From JBBQTU01 sp038213005 (GTDB taxonomy: Bacteria; Planctomycetota; Phycisphaerae; Tepidisphaerales; Tepidisphaeraceae): 54,504 bases of DNA. A program made the translations under genes and the position numbers. The notes below the pieces were generated by a model, which saw only the letters and a list, made by a program, of their open reading frames with translations, had not been told where the DNA came from and made no database searches. The stretch is from assembly GCA_038213005.1 (NCBI GenBank), contig JBBQTU010000005.1, positions 1 through 54,504 on the forward strand. Reading direction: 5' to 3'. This document shows, piece by piece, positions 1-7,240 of the stretch (positions are counted from its first letter, which is position 1; each line of letters starts with the position of its first letter).

Positions 1-81
1 GAGTGCGAACCCAAATGCCCCCAGCACCTGGAAATCCGTCGCCAGATGGAAGAGGCCCACGCGGCGCTGGCGGCGAAGTAG
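1..81 (+). CDS. C-terminal tail of an Fe-S aldo/keto reductase-like protein (partial)
   Basis: Only the last 26 codons of a gene entering from the left edge are present, read in frame 1 and ending with TAG at 79-81. The peptide begins ECEPKCPQHLEIR, with a CxxxC pair followed by Pro and a short helix ending in AALAAK. This resembles the ferredoxin-like 4Fe-4S tail (CxxCxxC...CP) of one branch of aldo/keto reductases, where the protein ends soon after the last cysteine. The rest of the protein lies outside the window, so the family is an inference from a short tail; another Fe-S protein with a similar ending is possible. Confidence 0.5.
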   Translation, partial: ECEPKCPQHLEIRRQMEEAHAALAAK

Positions 82-171
82 CCTGTCCGGGCTCGCGTCT
101 TCGCCCCGAGGTTCCTCAAAGGCAGGCTCTTGGCTGGACAGGCATAGCGGGTTCTTCCGTCGCTTTCACGC

Positions 172-519
172 TTGACAGGATGTCTCATTATTGAGACGCT
201 TCAGTTGTTGAAACAGTCTAAGAACATCATTGTCACCAGAACGCCACGCGAACTCGCCGACGTCTTGAATCTGCGCGAGGCCGACGCCGTCGATATGGAC
301 ATTCGCCGCCAGCTCAACGATAAGATCGTCCGAGCCGTCAGCCGGCTTGGACTCACCCACGCTCAGGCGGCCAGCAAGGCCGGAACATCCCGCACTCGCC
401 TCACCGCGATTCTGAACCACAATACACAGCACGTGTCGACAGACCTGATGCTGCGTATTTTGGCGACGTTGGGCTATGCGGCGAGGATTTCGTTCCGCCG
501 TCTTCGGCCGGCCGCCTAG
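172..519 (+). CDS. XRE-family HTH antitoxin-like protein
   Basis: A small DNA-binding protein of the HTH_37/XRE type, as found in antitoxins of HigBA-like modules. After a short N-terminus comes a helix containing LREADAVDMDIRRQL, then a helix-turn-helix around residues 60-85 (GLTHAQAASKAGTSRTRLTAIL) and a C-terminal NTQHVSTDLMLRILATLGY segment typical of the family. The start is uncertain. TTG at 172 gives 115 aa, but it reads through the palindrome at 182-197 and has no clear ribosome binding site; TTG at 205 or 208 would place the palindrome upstream of the gene as an operator. No toxin gene is adjacent on either side, so it is either a solitary regulator or has lost its partner. Confidence 0.75.
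   Translation: MTGCLIIETLQLLKQSKNIIVTRTPRELADVLNLREADAVDMDIRRQLNDKIVRAVSRLGLTHAQAASKAGTSRTRLTAILNHNTQHVSTDLMLRILATLGYAARISFRRLRPAA
182..197. promoter_or_regulatory. Palindromic putative operator of the XRE gene
   Basis: GTCTCATTATTGAGAC is a perfect 6-bp inverted repeat around a TTAT spacer. It begins 5 bases after a consensus-like TTGACA (172-177) and lies at the front of the XRE gene. Antitoxins of this family usually bind palindromes overlapping their own promoter, so autoregulation is likely. No convincing -10 box was seen at the right spacing from TTGACA. Confidence 0.5.
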
Positions 520-533
520 TCGCCCTCCGCAGT

Positions 534-1058
534 TCAACCCGGCTTCGTCGCCGGGCGCACGATCGCGGGCCGCGTGCTCGCAGGCCGTGTTGCCGCACGA
601 GGCGCCGCCGGCACCGGCCGCGTGACAGGCAGCTCAACTTTGCCTTTTCCGGTCACTTCATACAGCGTCCATGCCGCCGCGAGCGCCGATGGCGACGTCC
701 GTCGCATAGCCCCCGCCCAGAGGCGCACCCGTGGCCGCGGCACCACGTACGGATCCCGCTCCTCCGTCAGCGTTGTCATCTGCGGGGCAGACCGCGCCAT
801 CCTTCGCCATGATCCCATCGCGCCGCGAACGCCGCTGAGGCCCCCGCTCATCAGGTACACGTGCTTCCCCTGTCCCCTCGCCGAGAGCATGAGCTGATCA
901 CGAAATGCGTTCAGATCCGCCTGTGTCTTGGACTCCAGACGCCCGCCGATGTACCGAGCCGGGCCCGGGTCCAATCCCTGCGGCTCATCCGCCTCTGGGT
1001 CCAGCAGCCGATCCAGCGCCGCCAGCATGCTCGCCAGGGCGGCCCCGCCAAGCTTCAT
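534..1058 (-). CDS. Hypothetical protein with Ala/Pro/Thr-rich tail
   Basis: A 174-aa protein of unknown function. I chose ATG at 1058 (MKLGGAALASML) because GGGGCG lies just upstream and longer versions would overlap hslU. The middle contains the segment ARYIGGRLESKTQADLNAFRDQLMLSA and a basic stretch. The last 35 residues are low-complexity (RPVPAAPRAATRPAST...), rich in Ala, Pro, Arg and Thr. There is no clear signal peptide or membrane helix. It is divergent from hslU, with 53 bp between the two starts. I do not recognise the family; the reading frame is supported mainly by its length and by the absence of a better gene here. Confidence 0.5.
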   Translation of the reverse strand: MKLGGAALASMLAALDRLLDPEADEPQGLDPGPARYIGGRLESKTQADLNAFRDQLMLSARGQGKHVYLMSGGLSGVRGAMGSWRRMARSAPQMTTLTEERDPYVVPRPRVRLWAGAMRRTSPSALAAAWTLYEVTGKGKVELPVTRPVPAAPRAATRPASTRPAIVRPATKPG

Positions 1059-1111
1059 CGCCCCGGCCCAGCCGGTTCGTGTCCGCTCGCCGCCGCGTGT
1101 ATGATTCGGCC

Positions 1112-2446
1112 ATGCAGCAGTTGACCCCTCGTGAAATCGTCGCACAACTGGACAGGTACATCGTCGGCCAGGCCGACGCGAAGCGCGCCGTGGCCGTCGC
1201 CATTCGCAACCGCTGGCGCCGCCAGCAGCTCGCCGAAGATCTCCGCAAGGATGTCGCCCCCCGCAATATCCTCATGATCGGTTCCACCGGCGTGGGAAAG
1301 ACCGAGATCGCCCGCCGACTGGCCAGCCTGGTCAACGCCCCGTTCCTGAAGGTCGAGGCCACCAAATACACCGAGGTGGGGTATCACGGCCGCGATGTCG
1401 AGACCATGATCCGCGACCTCCTCGATGTCGCCCTGCACATGGCGCGGGTTGAGATGGTCGAGCAGGTGCGCAAGGCCGCCGAGATGCAGGTTGAGGATCG
1501 CCTCCTGGACCAATTGCTGCCGGCCGGCGAATACGCTCCCAACTGGTCGGATGAGGAAGCCAAAGCCCGCCACCAGCGCACGCGGGAAAAACTGCGCGAA
1601 GAGCTCCGCGCTGGAACGCTGGAAGACCGCATGGTCGAGATCAGCACCGAAGAAAAGCCGGCCGTCGGCGACATGTTCAGCCAGGCGGGCCTGGACCTCA
1701 ACCCCGACATGCAGAACATGCTTGAGCGCATGATGCCCGCCCGGCGGGATACCAAGCGGTTCACCGTCAGTTCCGCCCGCAAGTTCATCCTCAGCCAGGA
1801 GGCCGACAAGCTCATCGACCGCGACAGGATGGTGCGCGATGCGATCCAGAGCACCGAGCAGGCCGGCATCATCTTCCTGGACGAGATCGACAAGATCACC
1901 GGTGCCGAAGGCGGCGACGGCCCCGATGTCAGCCGCTCCGGCGTGCAGCGAGACCTGCTGCCCATCATTGAAGGCTCGACCGTCAATACAAAGTACGGCC
2001 CGGTGAACACCGACCACATTCTCTTCATCGCGGCCGGGGCCTTCCACAAATCCACCCCCAGCGACCTGATGCCCGAACTCCAGGGCCGCTTCCCTATCCG
2101 GGTGGAACTCTCCGACCTGACCCGCGACGATTTCGTCCGCATTCTCACCGAGCCGCACAACTCACTCACCCGCCAGCAGGTGGCGCTACTGGGTACCGAA
2201 GGCGTCACAGTGAAGTTCGACCGCGATGCCGTCGACGAGATCGCCCAGATGGCCTTTGACCTCAACCGCAAGACGCAAAACATCGGGGCCCGCCGCCTTT
2301 ACACGGTAATGGAGAAGGTCTTCGAACAGATCAACTACGACGCCCCGGACCTGGTGGGCAAGACCGTTGAGATCACCGACAGCTACGTTCGCCAGGCGGT
2401 CAAGACGGCGGTGACCAGCAGCGACGTCAAGCGGCTGATCTTGTGA
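1112..2446 (+). CDS. hslU: HslU, ATPase subunit of the HslUV (ClpYQ) protease
   Basis: AAA+ unfoldase that feeds substrates into the HslV peptidase. The 444-aa length matches the family (about 443). Walker A is GSTGVGKT at residues 57-64 and Walker B is IIFLDEID. The inserted I-domain is present (about residues 110-240), and the C-terminus ends DVKRLIL, like the HslV-docking tail of known HslU. The pore loop reads GYHG at residues 90-93 instead of the usual GYVG. The upstream open frame extends further, but ATG at 1112 aligns with family N-termini. A TATGAT at 1100-1105 would put transcription initiation at or next to the ATG. hslV, normally adjacent, is not in this window. Confidence 0.96.
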   Translation: MQQLTPREIVAQLDRYIVGQADAKRAVAVAIRNRWRRQQLAEDLRKDVAPRNILMIGSTGVGKTEIARRLASLVNAPFLKVEATKYTEVGYHGRDVETMIRDLLDVALHMARVEMVEQVRKAAEMQVEDRLLDQLLPAGEYAPNWSDEEAKARHQRTREKLREELRAGTLEDRMVEISTEEKPAVGDMFSQAGLDLNPDMQNMLERMMPARRDTKRFTVSSARKFILSQEADKLIDRDRMVRDAIQSTEQAGIIFLDEIDKITGAEGGDGPDVSRSGVQRDLLPIIEGSTVNTKYGPVNTDHILFIAAGAFHKSTPSDLMPELQGRFPIRVELSDLTRDDFVRILTEPHNSLTRQQVALLGTEGVTVKFDRDAVDEIAQMAFDLNRKTQNIGARRLYTVMEKVFEQINYDAPDLVGKTVEITDSYVRQAVKTAVTSSDVKRLIL

Positions 2447-2498
2447 GAGTTGTCAGAACTGGCCCAAGCGTCACTGCGGCGGCGGAAAGCGAAATTGG

Positions 2499-2966
2499 AT
2501 GCTCTTCGAACAAGCCAAGGCACTTCAACTTCATCAGGAAGTCTACGTGGTATCATGGCAATCTGGCACTGGTCTCTATCCGCATGCGTATCCCGTCATG
2601 GAACACGGCCGCGTTGTCTCGCTCGGCTTTGACCGCGAGCCAGAAGGTCTGTGGAGCTACCGCGATCCGCCACGGGGCGAGAGGCTCCTCGTCGGCGTCG
2701 AGATAGATGTCGGCCCGCACTTCGCCAGCCCGCCGCTGCGATGTTACCCCTGCGAGGTGTTCGACTCCGCCGTCGCCGCGGAGGAAGGCATCAAGGCCGA
2801 GGTTCTGAGGCTGATGCAGCGTGAGCCCAACGAACTCACCCTGGTCAAACACCTGCAGGAGGTCGCTGACAAACCCCTGGAAGACTGGAAGAAGATCGTC
2901 ACCGGCCGCGCTAGAGCCAGCGCCGACATCGCCAGCACAACAATGGGCGGGTCAAGTCCAATCTGA
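2499..2966 (+). CDS. Hypothetical protein
   Basis: A 155-aa protein of unknown function, 52 bp downstream of hslU on the same strand. ATG at 2499 follows GGAAAG at reasonable spacing. The sequence looks like a soluble globular domain, with a strand-rich N-terminal half (YVVSWQSGTGLYPHAYPVM, LLVGVEIDVGPHF) and a helical C-terminal half (VFDSAVAAEEGIKAEVLRLM). Two cysteines occur in RCYPCE, a possible metal or redox pair. There is no signal peptide or transmembrane segment. The last 15 residues are low-complexity. It may be co-transcribed with hslU, but nothing ties it to proteolysis. Confidence 0.55.
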   Translation: MLFEQAKALQLHQEVYVVSWQSGTGLYPHAYPVMEHGRVVSLGFDREPEGLWSYRDPPRGERLLVGVEIDVGPHFASPPLRCYPCEVFDSAVAAEEGIKAEVLRLMQREPNELTLVKHLQEVADKPLEDWKKIVTGRARASADIASTTMGGSSPI

Positions 2967-3275
2967 GTCATGTGTCGTTTTTCGGGCGGACGTGCCGCCC
3001 GGCGATTGGATGGATCGGGTGGATGCGGTGAAACGCAGGGGCGTGGAGTGGGCGATGCGGGACTTGGGCCGGCCCAAAGGCAAGGCAACGGAAGGAGCGT
3101 TGAGGCATGGGCAGTAAATGTGGGATGTCCCCTTTCCTTTGCCCCTTTCCTTTGTCCTGGCTCCCCTTTGTCCTGGCCGGGTCCTCTTGGCCTCGGTCGG
3201 CCAAGGGGCGCACGGTTTTGAGGCCGTCGGTGGCGGCGAACCAGAGCTCCGGGGGCAGGCGCATTTTGGAGGGGA
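2967..3275. other. Intergenic region, convergent genes
   Basis: A 309-bp spacer between the 3' ends of two convergent genes. It holds one GC hairpin (2983-2989 pairing with 2995-3001, CGGGCGG/CCGCCCG) with T's only on its 5' side, and pyrimidine-rich copies of CCTTTGTCCTGG around 3145-3180. No credible gene was seen. Confidence 0.5.
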
Positions 3276-3917
3276 TCATTCCCCATGCTGGTCTTCCGGC
3301 CAGCCTTCCTGGCCGATGAGTTTGACGAAGCGGCAACCGCAGAGGAAACGTTCGGTGAGCGTGTCGCCGGTGCGCGTCACCTTGAGCAGGATCTGGTCGT
3401 AGGGGCCGCCGCAGGGGAGGACGGCGATGCCGCCATCGGCCAGTTGGGAGAGCAGCAGGTTACGGGGGGACTGAGGACCCGCGGCGGAGAGGAGGATGCG
3501 ATCGAAGGGGGCGTGATCGGGCCAGCCGAGTGTGCCATCGCCCTGGCGGATATCGACATTGGTGATGCCCAGCGACGCCAGATGGGCGCGGGCCGTGGAA
3601 GCGAGCGGGAGCAGTCTCTCGATGCTGTAGACGTGCTTGGCCATGAGGGCGAGGATTGCGGTCTGATAGCCGCTGCCGGTGCCGACCTCGAGGATGCGGT
3701 GGTCGGACGCTATGTCGAGCGCCTCGGTCATGAGCGCGACGATAAACGGCTGGCTGATGGTTTGTCCGTGGCCGATGGAAAGGGGCTGGTCGGTATAGGC
3801 ATCCTCGCGGTGCTCGGTGGAGACGAACAACTCGCGTGGGAGTTTACGCATCGCCTGGATCACGGCCGGGGCGCGAACGCCCCGGTCGATAATTTGAGAT
3901 TGGAGCATCTTTTCCAT
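3276..3917 (-). CDS. pcm: Protein-L-isoaspartate O-methyltransferase
   Basis: Cytoplasmic repair enzyme that methylates isoaspartyl residues in damaged proteins using S-adenosylmethionine. At 213 aa it is the usual size. It shows the family N-terminus (QAMRKLPRELFV), the substrate-loop block DQPLSIGHGQTISQP, and SAM motif I, ILEVGTGSGYQTAILA. A second SAM-binding strand is IRQGDGTLGW, followed by FDRILLSAAGPQ. The C-terminal ILLKVTRTGD...RFVKLIG strands complete the fold. It starts at ATG 3917. It stands alone, convergent with the hypothetical gene on its low-coordinate side. Confidence 0.95.
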   Translation of the reverse strand: MEKMLQSQIIDRGVRAPAVIQAMRKLPRELFVSTEHREDAYTDQPLSIGHGQTISQPFIVALMTEALDIASDHRILEVGTGSGYQTAILALMAKHVYSIERLLPLASTARAHLASLGITNVDIRQGDGTLGWPDHAPFDRILLSAAGPQSPRNLLLSQLADGGIAVLPCGGPYDQILLKVTRTGDTLTERFLCGCRFVKLIGQEGWPEDQHGE

Positions 3918-4273
3918 CTTTTGCGTCTCGGTCCACTGGCTGCATGGACGGATATCTGGCGTCGGGGGGGCTGAGCGAAGAAGATTCAGCCGTCGTGCGT
4001 CAACCGTCCGTATCGGGCGCTAGTGTGGACACGTCAAGGCAGATCTGGCTAGTGGGAAAATCGGGAAAATCCAGACGGCGGCCTGAGCTATGGTGTGCGG
4101 TGCTGCTGACTAACGCGAAGATGTTCGGCTCCTGCTACACCCAACTGACGAATGTGTATCAGGAGTAGAACGGGGTCTATCGTTTTGATCGGCGTGGGAA
4201 AATGGAACCGGGCCGGATCAGGGCGGGGCAGGCGCGAAAGGCGGCGATTGAGTTATAGGAGATGAGGGCGGCT
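3918..4273. other. Intergenic region
   Basis: A 356-bp stretch between pcm and the zinc-ribbon gene, both on the minus strand. Short open frames occur, but none has family-like composition or a ribosome binding site. No clear hairpin or promoter was seen. Confidence 0.4.
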
Positions 4274-5134
4274 TCAGTGAAGGTGATCGAGCTGGAGCAG
4301 CATGACAAAGAGGGTGAGCAAGACGATGAGCTGGCTGACCAGGACGGTGGCCAGAGGATGGTCGAAGCGGAGATAGTGGCGGTAGGCTTGGCGCAGTCGC
4401 CAGGTGGTCAGCAGTATCCAGAGGACCATGGCCCACGCTATCCAGACATACAGTACGCCGGTGTATCCCCAGCCGCGCGTACGGGGCTGGAAATAGTCTG
4501 ACACGGCAAGGACCAGGCTGGGGAGATTCAGCAGCAGCAGGCTGTCGCAACTGTAGGTGATGCAGCGCCAGACATGGGCGGTTCTGACTCGCGCCCGGCG
4601 CATGGACATCTGGAAGATCATGAGGGTCAGGAAGAGCAGCGTCGGCCAGCAGCACCAGACGAGCATTGGCACGAGGTAATATCTCACGAGCAATTCGCTG
4701 ATCAGCGCCCAGTCAGGTGGAGTCGGCGCGTTGGGCATCGCCAGAAAGCGGCCGACCTCACCGACGGTCACTACAGCCATCGTCAGCAGCAGGGGCAAGA
4801 GGACCAGTGTCCAGTACAGCAGCAGTCGCCATGGTCGGACTGGCAGGGCGGGATGGATCGACTTCCAGAAGTGGGCGGGGGCGAGTCCGCCGATGGCCGT
4901 GCGGAAGAATGACCAGATCGGCCGGTGCAGCTGCTGTTCGAAAAGGTAGGGATGGCGGCGGCGGGCTTCGTCCATCAGTTCCTGCCAGGTGAAGCGGTAG
5001 CCGCATTCGGGGCAGCGCGGTTCGGTCAGGCCGCGGAGGTTGTACTCGCAGAGCGGGCAGTGGATGTCCTCATGCTGCGTGGCCCAATCGGGGGCGGGCG
5101 CGGCGGCATCGGGTTGCGGGGATGGCGGGGCCAT
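4274..5134 (-). CDS. Zinc-ribbon multi-pass membrane protein
   Basis: A 286-aa protein of a type common in Phycisphaerae: an N-terminal zinc ribbon followed by membrane helices. The ribbon (about residues 26-50) is CPLCEYNLRGLTEPRCPECG, a CPxC...CPxC pair. After a soluble stretch come roughly five hydrophobic segments (LLLYWTLVLLPLLLTMAVV; LVPMLVWCCWPTLLFLTLM; LLLLNLPSLVLAVS; YVWIAWAMVLWILL; VLVSQLIVLLTLFVMLL). I chose ATG 5134 because GGAAG precedes it; the longer frame has no such signal. The function is unknown; the ribbon is probably structural or a protein-interaction module. Confidence 0.8.
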   Translation of the reverse strand: MAPPSPQPDAAAPAPDWATQHEDIHCPLCEYNLRGLTEPRCPECGYRFTWQELMDEARRRHPYLFEQQLHRPIWSFFRTAIGGLAPAHFWKSIHPALPVRPWRLLLYWTLVLLPLLLTMAVVTVGEVGRFLAMPNAPTPPDWALISELLVRYYLVPMLVWCCWPTLLFLTLMIFQMSMRRARVRTAHVWRCITYSCDSLLLLNLPSLVLAVSDYFQPRTRGWGYTGVLYVWIAWAMVLWILLTTWRLRQAYRHYLRFDHPLATVLVSQLIVLLTLFVMLLQLDHLH

Positions 5135-5333
5135 GGGTGTCTTCCCTTTCGACAACGATTGTCGGCTCTTTGTGGTATAGAGCAAGCATACAAATGGGGC
5201 TGGCATATGGACCCTTCGCGGCTTCGCGTGAGACCGATTTGACTGTTGGGGCTCTCGGGCTCAAAGAGGGAACGGGCGGGCGGGGACGCGGGCGAGAGGA
5301 CTGCCGTGCCGCACTCGGGGCAGCGTGCAGGCC

Positions 5334-5681
5334 TCATTTGCCGTTGGAGCGTTGGAGGGCGAAGTACGCGGTACCCGGTTCTGTCGCGAAGGCATAGATG
5401 AATTGTGCGTGATTTCGCAGTGCCGTGACGGTTTCTTCGACTGTGCAATTTCCCAGCAGCAGCCCAACGACTTTGGGCGGCGGACCCTGGAGAATCGCTT
5501 TTTGACGGAAGTCATCGTCTTTGCTGACGATCATGAAGCCATGGGCCAGGGCGAATTCCCAGATGCGGTCATCAGCGGCCCTTGCCATGTTGATGTCGCG
5601 CGCGTGGACCGATTCGGGGAATAACGCCTCAAGATGGCGCGGCAGTGATGGCGAAAGGTTCTGGTCGAAGAGGAGTTTCAC
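5334..5681 (-). CDS. DUF5615 PIN-like protein, putative toxin
   Basis: A 115-aa protein of the DUF5615/Mut7-C-like PIN group, thought to act as a toxin nuclease. Conserved features are MKLLFDQNLSPSL at the N-terminus (acidic residue on the first strand), a DDRIWEFALAHG helix and the strand MIVSKDDDF carrying the acidic cluster expected at a PIN metal site. Its ATG overlaps the stop of the upstream DUF433 gene by 4 bases, so the two are translationally coupled. Such DUF433-DUF5615 pairs recur in bacterial genomes and are treated as type II toxin-antitoxin modules of the VapBC kind. The nuclease role is inferred from family membership. Confidence 0.85.
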   Translation of the reverse strand: MKLLFDQNLSPSLPRHLEALFPESVHARDINMARAADDRIWEFALAHGFMIVSKDDDFRQKAILQGPPPKVVGLLLGNCTVEETVTALRNHAQFIYAFATEPGTAYFALQRSNGK

Positions 5682-5902
5682 GTCGAATGGGAAATGAGTT
5701 TACGCTCACGATCGGCGGCAAAAGCGAGGCACGCCCTGATGTCGTCGGGCTGGAGGTCGGGGAAATCGGCGACGATCTGCTCGGAGGTCATGCCGCCGGC
5801 GAGGTAGTCGAGGATGTCATAGACGGTGATGCGCAGGCCGCGGATGCAGGGCTTGCCGCCGCGTTTGCCTGGCTCAACAGTGATTCGATCTGCGTACATC
5901 AT
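5678..5902 (-). CDS. DUF433 protein, putative antitoxin
   Basis: A 74-aa protein matching the DUF433 pattern: RITVEPGKRGGKPCIRGLRI, then TVYDILDYLAGGMTSEQIVADFPDL and a final helix with DIRACLAFAADRE. This is a MerR-like small winged-helix domain that usually pairs with DUF5615 toxins. It is the first gene of the pair and overlaps the toxin by ATGA. It probably both neutralises the partner and represses the operon. The gene is divergent from the oxidoreductase that begins at 6066. Confidence 0.88.
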   Translation of the reverse strand: MMYADRITVEPGKRGGKPCIRGLRITVYDILDYLAGGMTSEQIVADFPDLQPDDIRACLAFAADRERKLISHST

Positions 5903-5961
5903 ACCGCTTTGATCTTAAGCCGTCAGGGAGGGCTATTCAATCTCACACACGTCCGGGCGGC

Positions 5962-5989
5962 TTGCCGCACGGAGTTGCTACGCTATGCT
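5962..5989 (+). promoter_or_regulatory. Candidate sigma-70 promoter for the oxidoreductase
   Basis: TTGCCG (5962-5967) and TATGCT (5984-5989) are separated by 16 bp. Initiation near 5996 would leave a leader of about 70 nt before ATG 6066. The call rests on sequence match alone. Confidence 0.4.
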
Positions 5990-6065
5990 GTTAGGCGAGC
6001 GTCACGGGTGGTCGGGTGTTCCAGGCCGCGTGATGAGCGGACAGGCAAAGGGAGTGCAACAGATT

Positions 6066-7172
6066 ATGGCCGACAAAGTCAAAGCAGGCGTCATCGGGTG
6101 TGGAGCGATCAGCGGGGCGTATCTGGGCATGGCGAAGAATTTTCCGCTGGTGGAAATCGCGGCGTGCGCTGACATGGACCCGGAGCGAGCGAAGGCGGCG
6201 GCCAAGAAATTCGGGATCGCCCGAGTCATCACCGTCAAGGAGATGATGAAGGACGACTCGATCCAGATCATCCTGAACCTGACAGTGCCCAAGGCCCACG
6301 TGCCGGTGGGGCTGGAAGCGATCAAGCATGGCAAGCACATGTATGCCGAGAAGCCGCTGGGCGTGAACCGCGATGAGGGTAGGGAACTGATTGACGCGGC
6401 GGCGAAGAAGGGGCTGCGCATCGGCTGCGCGCCGGACACGTTTATGGGCGCGGGTGTGCAGACTGCACGCAAACTCATCGAGGATGGGGCGATCGGCAAG
6501 CCGGTGGCGTTCACGGCGTTTATGATGTGTCCGGGGCATGAGTCCTGGCATCCGAGCCCTGAGTTTTATTATGAATTGGGCGGCGGCCCCATGTTCGATA
6601 TGGGTCCGTATTACCTGACGGCACTGCTGAACATCCTGGGGCCGGTGAAGCGGCTGAGCAGCACGGCGACGGTGGCGATTCCTGAGCGGACGATCACCAG
6701 CCAGCCGAAGTTCGGCAAGAAGGTGAAGGTCCAGACGCCGGACCACATCTGCGGCTCGATGGAGTTTGAGAACGGGGCGGCCGGGGTGATTGTGACGAGT
6801 TTTGCGACCCGTTTTGCCACGTGCGGCGATCCGATCACGATTTATGGCACCGAGGGGACGCTTCGCGTTCCAGATCCGAATGGCTTTGACGGGCCTTGTT
6901 TCCTGCGCAAGAACGACGATAAGGAGTGGCAGGAAGTGGCCCCGCTGTTTGTGAAGGGGTATGGCCGGTCGGTGGGCCTGGCGGATATGGCGTACGCGAT
7001 CCGATCCGGCCGTGCGATGCGGGCCGATGGGCAGCAGGCCATGGCGGTGCTGGACCTGATGCAGGGGTTCCTGGACTCATCTGCCAAGGGCAAAGTGTTC
7101 ACCCCGACGGTTGCGTATAAGAAGCCGGCGGCGATGCCTGCACACCTGCCGTTTGGCACGTTGGATGAGTAG
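6066..7172 (+). CDS. Gfo/Idh/MocA-family oxidoreductase
   Basis: NAD(P)-dependent dehydrogenase of a superfamily acting on sugars, inositols and related polyols. The 368-aa protein opens with the Rossmann motif AGVIGCGAISGAYL. It then has DMDPERAKAAAKKFGI, the EKPLGVN motif (the lysine is part of the family active site), and a C-terminal alpha/beta domain with GGGPMFDMGPYYLTALLNI, consistent with the substrate-binding half. I chose ATG 6066 (MADKVKAGVIG) because GGGAG lies upstream and the Rossmann strand begins near residue 5; ATG 6033 is possible. The substrate cannot be told from sequence. Other carbohydrate genes lie further along the window but not in the same operon. Confidence 0.92.
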   Translation: MADKVKAGVIGCGAISGAYLGMAKNFPLVEIAACADMDPERAKAAAKKFGIARVITVKEMMKDDSIQIILNLTVPKAHVPVGLEAIKHGKHMYAEKPLGVNRDEGRELIDAAAKKGLRIGCAPDTFMGAGVQTARKLIEDGAIGKPVAFTAFMMCPGHESWHPSPEFYYELGGGPMFDMGPYYLTALLNILGPVKRLSSTATVAIPERTITSQPKFGKKVKVQTPDHICGSMEFENGAAGVIVTSFATRFATCGDPITIYGTEGTLRVPDPNGFDGPCFLRKNDDKEWQEVAPLFVKGYGRSVGLADMAYAIRSGRAMRADGQQAMAVLDLMQGFLDSSAKGKVFTPTVAYKKPAAMPAHLPFGTLDE

Positions 7173-7240
7173 GCTCATCCCATTGTCGGCAGCGTGGTGG
7201 CTGAGAAAGGTGGACGGAGGCGGATGGGAATGCAGGCTGT

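Noticed and set aside
905..1111. N-terminal extension of hslU
   Set aside because: The open frame continues upstream but is Pro/Arg-rich and unlike the family; ATG 1112 matches known HslU starts.
2983..3001. GC hairpin as terminator
   Set aside because: The T-run is on the wrong side for either strand.
3944..4168. 74-aa plus-strand open frame
   Set aside because: No family-like sequence, no ribosome site, and no support from its neighbours.
4218..4655. 145-aa minus-strand open frame
   Set aside because: It overlaps the zinc-ribbon gene in another frame, and its Pro/His-rich sequence looks like a shadow.
5026..5337. Minus-strand frame starting MRPARCPECG
   Set aside because: A CPxC-like start overlaps both the DUF5615 and the zinc-ribbon genes in a different frame. 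It might be a remnant, but it has no extended match.
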